From Acidimicrobiales bacterium (GTDB lineage: Bacteria; Actinomycetota; Acidimicrobiia; Acidimicrobiales; Aldehydirespiratoraceae): 64,000 nucleotides of DNA. The stretch spans positions 1 to 64,000 of the forward strand of contig JAJCXX010000003.1 of the NCBI GenBank assembly GCA_029263195.1. Direction: 5' to 3'. Shown piece by piece: positions 26,475 to 35,111 of this stretch. The translations under genes and the position numbers were made by a program. The first letter of the stretch is position 1; the number at the start of each line of letters is the position of its first letter. Under the pieces are notes generated by a model. It was not told the DNA's origin. It did no database searches and was given only the letters and a program-made list of their open reading frames with translations.

Positions 26475-27446
26475 TCAGGGAACGATCTCGAGAAGCTCGA
26501 CGGTGGAACAGGTGAGGGTGTCGGCGGCCAGCACCGTCGGGATTTCGTCTTCGATCCGGACGACCGCAACTATGAACTCATTGCCGTCGACCAGGACGGT
26601 CGCGTAGTCGGCCAGCACCATACCAAGATCAGCATTTGCGACGTTGGAACCAGGGAACAGGACATCGACCATCTGCTGGGTGCACGCTGGTGAAATCTGG
26701 TCGAGGACTACACGACCACCGTCGCTGTCTGCGGCCGGGAGAGACTCAGCGCTGGAGAATTCTGCCAACAGGCTCGAGATCTGGGTCCCCAGCGAGGTGA
26801 GGTCGGTCGTGGGGAGCAGTTCCTCGGGCAGAGGATCGAAGGCGGGATCGGTCAGGGGAAGCCGGTAGTCGAAATCGGCGGTTGTGGCGTTGGCGGCGGC
26901 GGTGGTAGCTGTTGGCGCGTCGGCCTCAGATTGGAGGGAGTCGGAGGTGGAGCCTCCGGCCGAATCCAAACTGTCGTCGCCCAGCGGAGCGAGGGGAGCT
27001 TCGGCCGCGGCCGTCGTTGTGGCGGCTTCGCTGATCTCGGCGTCTCCGTCTTGGGCGAGTCCGGTTGGGGCAGCGGCGGAATCCGCACTGGAATCGGACT
27101 CCGAGATGCTTCGGAGTGCCGGCACGGCCAGAGCGAGCAGCGCCACGGCCGCGGCCGCGGCCAGAACCCGCGGCTGTTGCCACCATCGACGTTGTGTGGC
27201 TGCGGCGAGGTCGACCACGTTGCCCGATGTGTGGCTGGATTCGAGGGCTGATTCGATCAGGCTGTCGATATCCGGCGAGGCAAGAGGTGTGACCGGCGCG
27301 GCCATCAGGGAGGCCGATCTCCGGAACTCCCCCAAGCGGGCCATGAGTTGAGGAGAAGACTCGACGCGCTCGATCTCCGATGGTGTGGCTTCACCATCGA
27401 GGTAGGACGAGACCAGCTCGTCGTCGGAGGGAAATGCGTCGGTCAT
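26475..27446 (-). CDS. Putative membrane-bound anti-sigma factor
   Basis: A 323-aa protein with an N-terminal segment (DDELVSSYLDGEATPSEIERV, about 8-28) typical of actinobacterial anti-sigma domains, but without the HxxxCxxC zinc motif. One membrane helix is predicted at about 92-110 (VLAAAAAVALLALAVPAL). An Ala/Thr/Ser-rich extracellular linker follows, and the C-terminal domain (about 200-323) has two cysteines (in SPACTQQM and TLTCSTVE). Its start overlaps the stop of the upstream ECF sigma gene by 4 nt, indicating a sigma/anti-sigma pair equivalent to SigM-Rv3912 of M. tuberculosis. Confidence 0.75.
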   Translation of the reverse strand: MTDAFPSDDELVSSYLDGEATPSEIERVESSPQLMARLGEFRRSASLMAAPVTPLASPDIDSLIESALESSHTSGNVVDLAAATQRRWWQQPRVLAAAAAVALLALAVPALRSISESDSSADSAAAPTGLAQDGDAEISEAATTTAAAEAPLAPLGDDSLDSAGGSTSDSLQSEADAPTATTAAANATTADFDYRLPLTDPAFDPLPEELLPTTDLTSLGTQISSLLAEFSSAESLPAADSDGGRVVLDQISPACTQQMVDVLFPGSNVANADLGMVLADYATVLVDGNEFIVAVVRIEDEIPTVLAADTLTCSTVELLEIVP

Positions 27447-28006
27447 GGCTGTGAGTTCTGACGATCGGAAGGGGGGGTTTGGTTCCCGGAAATGATCTCG
27501 GCCATTCGTGAACGGCCTCGAGCAATGCGCGAACGAACGGTTCCGGGTGCGATTTCGAGCACTTGGGCGATCTCGGCGTAGTCGAGGCCGACCAGATCTC
27601 TCAGCACGACGGCGGCGCGGAAATCCTCGGGCAAAACCTCCAACGCAGAATCAACATCGACCTGGGCGGAGACGGTTTCGGCCGGGTCGCGGGCCTGTGA
27701 CGTGGCGACGAAGGGGTCGCCGGTGTGTTCTTCGACGAGGCCGGGCAACGGTCGACGGGATCGGCGACGCATCTCATCGAGACAGGCGTTGGTGGCGACT
27801 CGATAGGCCCAAGTCGAGAACTTGGCGCGCCCATCAAATCTTTTGAGACCCTTGACGATCGAGATCAGGGCCTCCTGGGTGGCGTCGAGGGCATCGGCGT
27901 CGTTGCCGGTGATTCGTCGGCAGATCGAGTAGATCATCGGTTGATGAATCCGCAGAAGCTGATCGAGAGCGCGTCGATCCCCGCGCTGCGCCGCTGTGAT
28001 CAGCAT
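27443..28006 (-). CDS. ECF RNA polymerase sigma factor (SigM-like position)
   Basis: A 187-aa ECF sigma factor. Region 2 contains DALDATQEALISIVKGLKRF (about 37-56) and RAKFSTWAYRVATNACLD (about 60-77); region 4 contains LPEDFRAAVVLRDLVGLDYAEIAQVL and the recognition helix EIAPGTVRSRIARGRSRM. The cognate anti-sigma is encoded immediately downstream. Synteny with trxB and the cwlM-like gene matches mycobacterial sigM, so I infer an envelope- or redox-stress role. Confidence 0.85.
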   Translation of the reverse strand: MLITAAQRGDRRALDQLLRIHQPMIYSICRRITGNDADALDATQEALISIVKGLKRFDGRAKFSTWAYRVATNACLDEMRRRSRRPLPGLVEEHTGDPFVATSQARDPAETVSAQVDVDSALEVLPEDFRAAVVLRDLVGLDYAEIAQVLEIAPGTVRSRIARGRSRMAEIISGNQTPPSDRQNSQP

Positions 28007-28082
28007 CGAGTCGTTGGCCTGATCCGGAATGCGCGGACCCTACCCGATCGGTCCGAGTCGGGGTATGTCCGGCCGGTCTGGC

Positions 28083-28916
28083 TCAGGCCGGCAGCTGGAA
28101 GGCAATCCCCGCCACCCGAGGTCCGCCGTGGGTGCCGATGACGGGTCCGATCTTCTCGACCCGATCAATCTTGTGACTGATCGAGCCTTCGAGCATTGAG
28201 ATGAAGTCGTCGATGTCGGGGGCCTCGCCGTGCATGACCGCGAGATGCTCGATAGCCGGAAACTCGTTGAGCTTGTCGCGCAGCCAAGCCAGGGACTTAC
28301 GTCGGGTCCGCTGCTTGGACGCCTCTTCGACCTCCCCGGATGAGATGTCGATGATCGGCTTGACCGACAACATCGTCCCGAGCATTGCCTGAGCGCTGCC
28401 GATGCGACCGCCCTTCTTGAGGTTGTCGAGGGTGTCGAGTGCCCCGAAGATTCGCGTTCGGTTGATCATCGAATCGACGGCGGCCAGGATCGTGTCGGTG
28501 TCGGCTCCATCGGCGGCGAGTTGGGCTGCACCGAGCACGATGGTGCCCAATCCGGCTGTGATCGATCGGCTGTCGACTACTCGTACATCGGCGTCGAGAG
28601 AATCAGCGGCGGTGCGGGCGGACTGCATGGTGGCGGACAGACCGGCCGAGAGGTTGATGCAAATGATCGAATCGGCGCCGGCGTCGAGATGGCGGCGAAA
28701 GGCCTGCTCGAATCGACCCGGTGACGGAGCCGATGTTTCGGGAAGATCAGATGATTGCTCAAGACGCTCGTAGAAGTTCTCGATTGTGAGTTCCTCCCGG
28801 TCGACGAATTCCTCGTCGCCGAATCGGATCGACAGCGGCACCACTTCGATGCCCATCTCCTCGACCTCACCACCACGAAGATCACATGCACTATCAGTGA
28901 CGATTCTTACGGTCAC
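28083..28916 (-). CDS. DegV family fatty-acid-binding protein
   Basis: A 277-aa DegV/FakB-type protein. The N-terminus MTVRIVTDSACDLRGGEV and the central LDTLDNLKKGGRIG motif are family-defining, as is the C-terminal IGTHGGPRVAG. In Firmicutes, FakB binds fatty acids for phosphorylation by FakA; no FakA gene is in this window. Its start overlaps the stop of the DUF6049 gene by 4 nt. It occupies the place held by the murJ gene in the M. tuberculosis cluster. Confidence 0.9.
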   Translation of the reverse strand: MTVRIVTDSACDLRGGEVEEMGIEVVPLSIRFGDEEFVDREELTIENFYERLEQSSDLPETSAPSPGRFEQAFRRHLDAGADSIICINLSAGLSATMQSARTAADSLDADVRVVDSRSITAGLGTIVLGAAQLAADGADTDTILAAVDSMINRTRIFGALDTLDNLKKGGRIGSAQAMLGTMLSVKPIIDISSGEVEEASKQRTRRKSLAWLRDKLNEFPAIEHLAVMHGEAPDIDDFISMLEGSISHKIDRVEKIGPVIGTHGGPRVAGIAFQLPA

Positions 28917-30883
28917 GATTCTCCCAGTTCGGTGTCTGCGGCGGCCTCGGTGGCGTCACCTTCCGACCTGCTGAAACTAGCAGCGGCACGGTTGCGTCTC
29001 ACGCGGAGGATGGTACGTATCCACCAGGTGCTCAGAATTGCGAGGGCGATGAGCGAGATGATCAGGCCGAGACCCGAAATGGCGGTCGATCGAATGTTGA
29101 CGTTGCCGCGTGCCAGTTCGAGCTTGCCATCCGGTGAGGTCAGCGTGGAGGTGACGCGGGCGTCTCCCGATGTGATGGCTTCCACGGTGACGGTGAAAGT
29201 GTTGTCTCCAGGGGCGATTGTGATGGTGTGATGGTCGCCGTTGGGGAATCTGAGCTTCTCGGAGCTGAGGAACATGTCGACTGTGATCGGAAGTGTTTGG
29301 TCGTTTCGAATGCGTAGTGGTAGGTCGGCAGTTCTCGAAGCGAGAGTGACGCGGCCTCCCTCGATCACGGTGATTCCCTGGGTTCCCTTGCTGATCGCGT
29401 CGAACACCTCCGACGTGAAGAGCTCTACATCTTCGGCCTGGAGACTGCTCGAAACCGATGCCTCCAGGAGTTGACGGAGAGGAATAATTGGAGCCTCGGC
29501 TGGTGCGACCATCGACGCGTACGAGTCCAGGGTCGATCTGGTGAGTTGTAGATCGGCCGCAACAGAGGTGAGGTCTGGAGCTGGATCCGAAATCAATCGG
29601 GCGCTGAGGGCCGCGCCGTTGGAGCCACGGGCGAACGGCTGGTCGAAGGTCTCTTCGAGACTGACGATCTCGAGTTGGTCGCTCGCAGCGATTCCCTCGA
29701 GCAACACGTCGAGCGCCACGGGATCGAGATTGGTGATGTCGATGATCTCGGCACCATTGATCAGGAGATTGCGGGCCTCGACGGCCAGTTCGACCACGGC
29801 ACGCTGAGCGGCGAGTTCGGAATCCGATCCGGAAAGAGTGTCGAGAATCGTCGAGTCGGTGACGACGGTCTGGATGGCGAACTCGTTGCTGTCGAGCAAT
29901 TGCACTGGGTTGTGCAGGTCGCCGATGGCGGGGGACAACCGGACCTGATCGGTGTCGACCAACAAGCCGGTGGCGCCGGTCGATCGGAGCAAGGTGATGG
30001 TTTCGGCGGTGGCGTCGCGGTCGAGTCTGACAATGCCGGTCGAAACTGTTGCCAATTGGGTCTCAGTACTCGACCGGCCTCGGTCGTAGTTGCCGAGCAC
30101 CGTGTCGGGCTCACCAGCGGCTCTCCAGGCCTCCTCATCCAGATCCACCCACGGTTCGAGGAAGAGTTGCTGTGTCGACAAGAGAGATCGCACCGAATCG
30201 ATGGTTGGCCCGCCGTTCAATAAGCCGATGGCCTCGATTGCTTCGATGGTTTCGGCATTCACCCTCATGGCGATCGGCGTTTCGGGCCTGGTGGCGGGGA
30301 ACTCCAGCGAGGCGGCGAGCGAATCCTGGTCGAGAACGATTGAGCCGTCGGGCTGGGCAGCCAACGGCTGTCGCAGGTCGTGGACCAGAGCGATCGACAG
30401 TTTCCGCCGAACGTTGGGTGATGGTCCATCGACGAGAACGTGAGTTATCAACGTGTCGAGGATCACGTCCTCCGACATCAGATCGATCACGACGATGAGT
30501 GCGCCGGGATCACGGCGCAACAGGATGCCGATCTCCTCATCGGGCATCACCACAGAGATCACGTCGCCCGATCCAACTCGAGCAGCTTCCAAGTCGATGA
30601 CCTCGAAGAAGGCCAGCAGGTCTTTGGAGTCGTCGGTGCGTCGATAGCTGTCTCTGACCTCGTCGCGCGTGGTGGCCGGGCCAATAATGCGTACCGCGAG
30701 GCGGGCATCTTGGGGGGCGCCGGAGACCCGCAGGTCGATCGCCGCCGGTAGATCTCCGAGCCAGGTTGTCTGCGCTACGAGGTCGAGTCGCCCGCCGCTC
30801 TGGGCCCCGACCTGGCCGGCGGCGAACATTGTGGCGGCGATCACGGTCGCGACGATCGTCGCGAAGGCGGGGAGGCGATTCAT
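28913..30883 (-). CDS. DUF6049 family secreted membrane-anchored protein (Rv3909-like)
   Basis: A 656-aa exported protein. A signal peptide (1-26, LPAFATIVATVIAATMFAAG) precedes a large extracellular region; one membrane helix lies near the C-terminus (about 605-630, GLGLIISLIALAILSTWWI), followed by a basic cytoplasmic tail. ATG at 30883 overlaps the upstream GNAT stop by 4 nt, supporting this start over earlier ones. The same slot in mycobacteria is Rv3909, an uncharacterised protein next to murJ. Function unknown; likely extracytoplasmic cell-wall linked by context. Confidence 0.8.
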   Translation of the reverse strand: MNRLPAFATIVATVIAATMFAAGQVGAQSGGRLDLVAQTTWLGDLPAAIDLRVSGAPQDARLAVRIIGPATTRDEVRDSYRRTDDSKDLLAFFEVIDLEAARVGSGDVISVVMPDEEIGILLRRDPGALIVVIDLMSEDVILDTLITHVLVDGPSPNVRRKLSIALVHDLRQPLAAQPDGSIVLDQDSLAASLEFPATRPETPIAMRVNAETIEAIEAIGLLNGGPTIDSVRSLLSTQQLFLEPWVDLDEEAWRAAGEPDTVLGNYDRGRSSTETQLATVSTGIVRLDRDATAETITLLRSTGATGLLVDTDQVRLSPAIGDLHNPVQLLDSNEFAIQTVVTDSTILDTLSGSDSELAAQRAVVELAVEARNLLINGAEIIDITNLDPVALDVLLEGIAASDQLEIVSLEETFDQPFARGSNGAALSARLISDPAPDLTSVAADLQLTRSTLDSYASMVAPAEAPIIPLRQLLEASVSSSLQAEDVELFTSEVFDAISKGTQGITVIEGGRVTLASRTADLPLRIRNDQTLPITVDMFLSSEKLRFPNGDHHTITIAPGDNTFTVTVEAITSGDARVTSTLTSPDGKLELARGNVNIRSTAISGLGLIISLIALAILSTWWIRTILRVRRNRAAASFSRSEGDATEAAADTELGES

Positions 30884-31587
30884 GGGAGTTGTCGCTGGAG
30901 GACAGTCAGTTGGGTCGGCTCGGGACGGAATCCAAGTCGGAGATACAGCTGGTAGGCGCGCTCGTTGGTCTCCTGGGTGTTGACCCACACATGCTCGGCC
31001 CGCCTTCGCTTCAGCCACCGCAGGGCGTCGTGCACGAGTGCCGATCCGAGGCCCTCACCCTGTGCGCCGGGAGCAACAGCCAACCGTTGCAGGTAGCCAT
31101 TGCGCCCGGCCCTACCCGTGATCGAATATGCCACCACCGGGCCGTCGCTGATCACTCGCAATCGGCTGACGGGCGTGGCGTCGAGAGCCTCCTGGAAGCC
31201 ACTCTGGTCGAGCGACCAGAACCCGTCGAACGCGACGCTGTCGAGGGCCAGGATCGACTTGCGGTGAGTCAGTCGGCCCTTCTTGATTCGCCGACTCATG
31301 GAGTCGCGGCGCGCAATGGTGCCCTCCAGATCGTGGCGCAAAAGATGAAGATGCTCGCGGTCTACGAATCCGTCATCTCTCATGACCCGACATTCGCTGA
31401 TCCCAACCGCCCCGGTTATGACCTCGGAGAAACCATCGGCGGTGAGCTTGGCCCGCGCTGCTTCCAGTGATCGCCGGTCGAGCGTGGAAGCCGCCGATAT
31501 CGGCACTAGGTAGGCGATGTCGGCGCTACCGCGCCATCCGCCGCCCCGAAATCGGGCTTTGCCGAAGTTGATCGGATAAAGGGCCAT
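30880..31587 (-). CDS. GNAT family N-acetyltransferase
   Basis: A 235-aa acetyltransferase. The acetyl-CoA-binding motif A reads LQRLAVAPGAQGEGLGSALVHDALRW in pieces (Q/RxxGxG/A as QGEGLGSA), followed by the helix and the NERAYQLYLRLGFRPE motif typical of RimI-like enzymes. The N-terminal 130 residues are divergent and may be a second, degenerate GNAT fold. Its end overlaps the DUF6049 start. The acceptor is unknown. Confidence 0.8.
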   Translation of the reverse strand: MALYPINFGKARFRGGGWRGSADIAYLVPISAASTLDRRSLEAARAKLTADGFSEVITGAVGISECRVMRDDGFVDREHLHLLRHDLEGTIARRDSMSRRIKKGRLTHRKSILALDSVAFDGFWSLDQSGFQEALDATPVSRLRVISDGPVVAYSITGRAGRNGYLQRLAVAPGAQGEGLGSALVHDALRWLKRRRAEHVWVNTQETNERAYQLYLRLGFRPEPTQLTVLQRQLP

Positions 31588-31634
31588 GGTCGATGTAACG
31601 ATACGCCGGTACGCCCGAGGGGTACGCTCCGCGC

Positions 31635-32654
31635 GTGCTGTTGGTGGTGACTGACGATCGCTTCTTGGATCATGAGGCCGGCCCGTCGCATCCTGAGCGA
31701 CCCGGTCGGCTCACCGCGGCGCTCGACGGAATCCGGTTGGCGGGGGTTCCCGAGGCGGTCACATGGCGGTCTCCCAGGTTGGCCAGCGACCAGGAGATAA
31801 CGGCAGTACACGAGCCCGGGTATCTGGCGAGAATGAACGAGCTCTCGGCGGCTGGTGGGGGTCGGCTCGATGCCGATACGTTGATGGGCCCCATGAGTCT
31901 TGACGTGGCCCGACTCGCGGCCGGAGCTGTGCTAACGGCGGTTGATGAGCTCGCGTCCTCCGAGGGGTTCAGAGCGGGCTACTGCGTCGTGCGTCCTCCG
32001 GGTCACCATGCCACGCCCGACCGGGCGATGGGATTCTGTCTGTTCAATTCGGTGGCGATCGCCGCTCGGTCGATCGCCACGACTGGTCAGAAGGTGGCGA
32101 TCGTCGACTTCGATGCTCACCACGGCAACGGCACTCAGGATGCCTTCTTCGATGATCCTGCGGTGTTTTACGCCTCGATCCATCAGTCGCCGTGGTATCC
32201 GGGCACTGGGAAGCTCTCCGACATCGGGGTCGGCGCTGGCGTGGGCACCACGCTCAACGTGCCGTTGCCACGGGGAGCAACCGGCGATGTGGCGCTGAGA
32301 GCGCTCGACGATGTGATCGGGCCGGCTCTTGATTCCTTTGATCCAGACTGGCTGCTGGTGTCGGCCGGTTTCGACGCTCATCGCGACGATCCCCTCACTC
32401 AACTCATGTTCAGCGCCGGCGACATGGCGGATCTGATGGGCCGACTGCTGCAACTTGGCGCTCCCGGTCGAGTCGTTGCCGTGCTGGAGGGCGGCTACGA
32501 CCTCGCGGCGATTCGCCTGTCATCGGCGGCACTCGTCGGATGTCTCACCGACACCCCGTGTCGCACCGAGGAATCGACAAGCGGAGGTCCGGGCACCGAT
32601 ATCGTCGAGTCGGCGCGGCGCCTACACATCGATGAGGCCCGTGACGATGCCTGA
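31635..32654 (+). CDS. Histone deacetylase-like (acetoin utilisation/acetylpolyamine amidohydrolase family) protein
   Basis: A 339-aa zinc-dependent deacetylase. Family motifs are HPERPGRL (about 19-26), RPPGHHA with the catalytic His pair (about 119-125), MGFCLFN, and the zinc-binding DFDAHHGNGT (about 158-167), with a second zinc Asp in AGFDAHRDD. GTG at 31635 starts the family-like N-terminus. Substrates may be acetylpolyamines, acetylated proteins or acetyl-CoA synthetase. It overlaps the CCA-enzyme gene by 8 nt. Confidence 0.9.
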   Translation: MLLVVTDDRFLDHEAGPSHPERPGRLTAALDGIRLAGVPEAVTWRSPRLASDQEITAVHEPGYLARMNELSAAGGGRLDADTLMGPMSLDVARLAAGAVLTAVDELASSEGFRAGYCVVRPPGHHATPDRAMGFCLFNSVAIAARSIATTGQKVAIVDFDAHHGNGTQDAFFDDPAVFYASIHQSPWYPGTGKLSDIGVGAGVGTTLNVPLPRGATGDVALRALDDVIGPALDSFDPDWLLVSAGFDAHRDDPLTQLMFSAGDMADLMGRLLQLGAPGRVVAVLEGGYDLAAIRLSSAALVGCLTDTPCRTEESTSGGPGTDIVESARRLHIDEARDDA

Positions 32655-33960
32655 TCAACCCCTGAACCCAACGCTCGAAGCAGCTCTCGAGCTCGCTCAG
32701 CCACTGGCCCGACGCTTTGCCGAAGCCGGGTATCACTTCTACCTCGTCGGTGGTGTCGTTCGCGACAGCTACTTGGGCATCGATCGTGTCGAGAGTGATC
32801 TCGATGCCACGACCGAGGCGCGGCCGGAGCAGATCAAGTCAATTGTGACCGAGTTGGCGGATGCCGTGTGGGCTCAGGGTGAACGGTTCGGCACGATCGG
32901 TTGCCGTATCGACGGACACGTCTATGAAGTCACCACCCACCGGGCCGAAACCTACGATCAGGGGTCGCGAAAGCCGGTTGTGGCGTTCGGCGACCGGCTC
33001 GACGACGATTTATCACGACGGGATTTCACCGTCAACGCCATGGCTGTCGATGTTCTCGAGCGTTCTGTGATCGACTTGTTCGGTGGCCTGACAGATCTTC
33101 GTGAACGAGTCCTACGTACACCGCTCGACCCGTCGGTCAGCTTCTCCGACGATCCGCTTCGGATGTTGAGAGCAGCTCGATTCCACTCCGATTACGGGCT
33201 GATTCCCGTGCCCGAACTCACGGCGGCCATTGCCGACATGGTCGACAGGCTCGACATCGTCTCGGCGGAGCGGGTTCGTGACGAACTGGAGAAGCTTCTT
33301 CTGCTGCCCGAACCCGGCCCCGGCTTCGAGATGCTTCGTGCGACCGGGTTGATGGAGAAGGTCCTACCTGAGTTGGCGTCGCTCGACCGTGGTCAGATCG
33401 TTGATCTGGTGTCGAGGGTCGAGGCGGTCCAACCCGTCATCGTGCAACGGTGGGCCGCCCTGCTGGGCGACGAGACCGCCGCAGGGCTCCGACTCCGTGA
33501 GCTCAAGTCAGCCAGAGTCGTGATCGACGACACCGAACTGTTGTTTCGGCTCGCGAACCAAGTTGATGGGTCCTCCGGATTCGCCGACTCCGATGTGCGG
33601 CGACTGGCCTCAATGGGCGGCTCGCGGATCAGGCTGGAAACGGTGATCGAGTGGCTTCGGGACATCCGGACCGCCGATGGACGTGGGGTCGAGCAGCTCG
33701 ATGCTCTGGAAGCGAGCCTCGACCGGCTGAGAGAACTCGAACCCGACCTCGATGATCCCGACGTGGGTCTCGACGGAAACGAGATCTGTGCGTTGCTGGA
33801 GATCGAGCCGGGCGTAGATGTCGGTCGGGCCGTGGCCTGGCTGAAGAATCTGCGTTTCGCGAGAGGCGTGGTGCCAAGCGATGAACTCCAACGCGAGCTC
33901 TCCGACTGGTGGCGCTCAGGCGCCCAATCGGCGGGCCTTCACCGCCAAGGTGACCGGTAG
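32647..33960 (+). CDS. pcnA: CCA-adding/poly(A) polymerase family tRNA nucleotidyltransferase, HD site lost
   Basis: A 437-aa class II nucleotidyltransferase. The catalytic core is intact: LVGGVVRD, the metal-binding ESDLD, RRDFTVNAMAV and DPLRMLRAARF. The C-terminal region corresponding to the HD domain of mycobacterial PcnA is shortened: the helix with HKDVYEH is absent and the HD dyad of LLHDIGK reads LLGDETA, so phosphohydrolase activity is probably lost. ATG at 32647 is used (GTG at 32641 also possible). As the nearby tRNA-Ile lacks encoded CCA, this activity is needed. It converges with the methyltransferase gene and overlaps it by 45 bp. Confidence 0.9.
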   Translation: MPDQPLNPTLEAALELAQPLARRFAEAGYHFYLVGGVVRDSYLGIDRVESDLDATTEARPEQIKSIVTELADAVWAQGERFGTIGCRIDGHVYEVTTHRAETYDQGSRKPVVAFGDRLDDDLSRRDFTVNAMAVDVLERSVIDLFGGLTDLRERVLRTPLDPSVSFSDDPLRMLRAARFHSDYGLIPVPELTAAIADMVDRLDIVSAERVRDELEKLLLLPEPGPGFEMLRATGLMEKVLPELASLDRGQIVDLVSRVEAVQPVIVQRWAALLGDETAAGLRLRELKSARVVIDDTELLFRLANQVDGSSGFADSDVRRLASMGGSRIRLETVIEWLRDIRTADGRGVEQLDALEASLDRLRELEPDLDDPDVGLDGNEICALLEIEPGVDVGRAVAWLKNLRFARGVVPSDELQRELSDWWRSGAQSAGLHRQGDR

Positions 33961-34557
33961 AGAACCACCGGCATGGTGCTCAATGAGGGTGTCGACCGCG
34001 AAGTTGGCTCGCCCCAGCGATGTGACGATGTTGTCGGCGGTGTGAATCCACCGGCCGTCGACCGGGTTGGTGTCGTTCCAAGGTCGGACATTGAGGCGAG
34101 GATTGGCCTCATCGGCGCACAGCGCCGCCGGATGGGGGAGCGACAAGGCGATGTAGCCGCCTTGGCGAAGAACCCGATGAGCCTGTCGAAACGCTCGATC
34201 CAGATCCGAGGTGAACGAGAGCGCCGACACGGAGAGCACGAGATCAATCTGATCGGCCTGGATGAAAGCCAACTCCGCCGATTGGGCCTGGTGAAACTCG
34301 ACCACTACTTCGTGACGTGTGGCCAGACCTCTTGCGGCGTCGATCTGAGCGACCGCCCCGTCTACGGCGGTGACCCTCGCTCCTCGCAGTGCAAGCCCGA
34401 CCGCGGCATGACCGGCGCCGCAGCCGAGTTCCAGAACCCTTCGACCGGCGATCTCGCCGAGTAGACGTCGGTCGGTTTCGGCTCCCATTCCGGGACCGAA
34501 CTCGACATGGTCGAGGGGTCGGTCGGAGCCACCGGTCCTGGTGTCGTAGATGAACAT
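33916..34557 (-). CDS. SAM-dependent methyltransferase
   Basis: A 213-aa class I methyltransferase. The SAM-binding motif I is VLELGCGAGHAAVGLA (about 41-56), followed by an acidic residue in VTAVDGA and the motif IV/post-I pattern IDLVLSVSAL. ATG at 34557 gives the compact fold; the frame extends upstream over the DUF5318 gene without similarity. The 3' end overlaps the CCA-enzyme gene on the opposite strand by 45 bp. Substrate unknown. Confidence 0.82.
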   Translation of the reverse strand: MFIYDTRTGGSDRPLDHVEFGPGMGAETDRRLLGEIAGRRVLELGCGAGHAAVGLALRGARVTAVDGAVAQIDAARGLATRHEVVVEFHQAQSAELAFIQADQIDLVLSVSALSFTSDLDRAFRQAHRVLRQGGYIALSLPHPAALCADEANPRLNVRPWNDTNPVDGRWIHTADNIVTSLGRANFAVDTLIEHHAGGSLPVTLAVKARRLGA

Positions 34558-34632
34558 GGGACAAGTCTGGCTGTCGTGGGGAGAGGTGGGGTGGAGGGCA
34601 TCAAGGCGTCGGCGGTCGCTAACATCGACGGG

Positions 34633-35010
34633 ATGATCCCCGAACCTGTCGAGCCGACCAGGCCAACAGTGGCACCGGTTGACTATCGCCTGGCTCGAGA
34701 GGCGACCCTGCAGGCATGGAGGGAGGGCGATCTCGATCTGGGGCAAATCTGCGACGCCCAACCCGAACTCCGTCGCAACGCCGAGTTCTGCGGAACGATC
34801 TCCAGCCGGGATTGCCCTGTGTGTGAGGCAGAAAGGCTGGTCGAGGTCACCTACGTATTCGGACCCCGACTCCCCAAGCACGGCCGTTGCGTCACGACCG
34901 ACAAAGAGATGCGCCGGCTCGAGGAAAAGCCCAGCACCTATCGGGGATATGTGGTCGAGGTCTGTAACGGCTGCGGCTGGAACCACCTAGCTCGATCAGC
35001 GCTCTTCTGA
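34633..35010 (+). CDS. DUF5318 family zinc-ribbon-like protein
   Basis: A 125-aa protein recognised as an actinobacterial DUF5318 member. It has the core VDYRLAREATLQAWREGDLD (about 17-36), the segment NAEFCGTISSRDCPVCEAERLVEVTYVFG and a second cysteine pair in CNGCGWNH; four cysteines in CPVC and CNGC suggest a zinc ribbon. The family has no established function. ATG at 34633 is used because it begins just before the conserved block. A divergent methyltransferase gene starts 75 bp upstream. Confidence 0.85.
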   Translation: MIPEPVEPTRPTVAPVDYRLAREATLQAWREGDLDLGQICDAQPELRRNAEFCGTISSRDCPVCEAERLVEVTYVFGPRLPKHGRCVTTDKEMRRLEEKPSTYRGYVVEVCNGCGWNHLARSALF

Positions 35011-35030
35011 CGGGTGTTGGTCGCCGCCTG

Positions 35031-35059
35031 TTGAGTCCTGGATCATCGCCTACTAGAAT
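35031..35059 (+). promoter_or_regulatory. Likely sigma-70-type promoter for panB
   Basis: TTGAGT at 35031-35036 and TAGAAT at 35054-35059 are separated by 17 bp and lie about 50 bp before the panB start, immediately after the DUF5318 stop. Confidence 0.5.
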
Positions 35060-35087
35060 TCTTGGCACCGCCGGCAGCCTCTGTGCG

Positions 35088-35109
35088 CTGGACGGGAAAG
35101 GAAGTCCAG
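35088..35109 (+). promoter_or_regulatory. RNA hairpin presenting the panB ribosome-binding site
   Basis: CTGGAC (35088-35093) and GTCCAG (35104-35109) can pair around a 10-nt loop, GGGAAAGGAA, that contains the Shine-Dalgarno sequence; the ATG follows 2 nt after the stem. The arrangement could modulate translation initiation. No known riboswitch fold is recognised. Confidence 0.35.
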
Positions 35110-35111
35110 AA

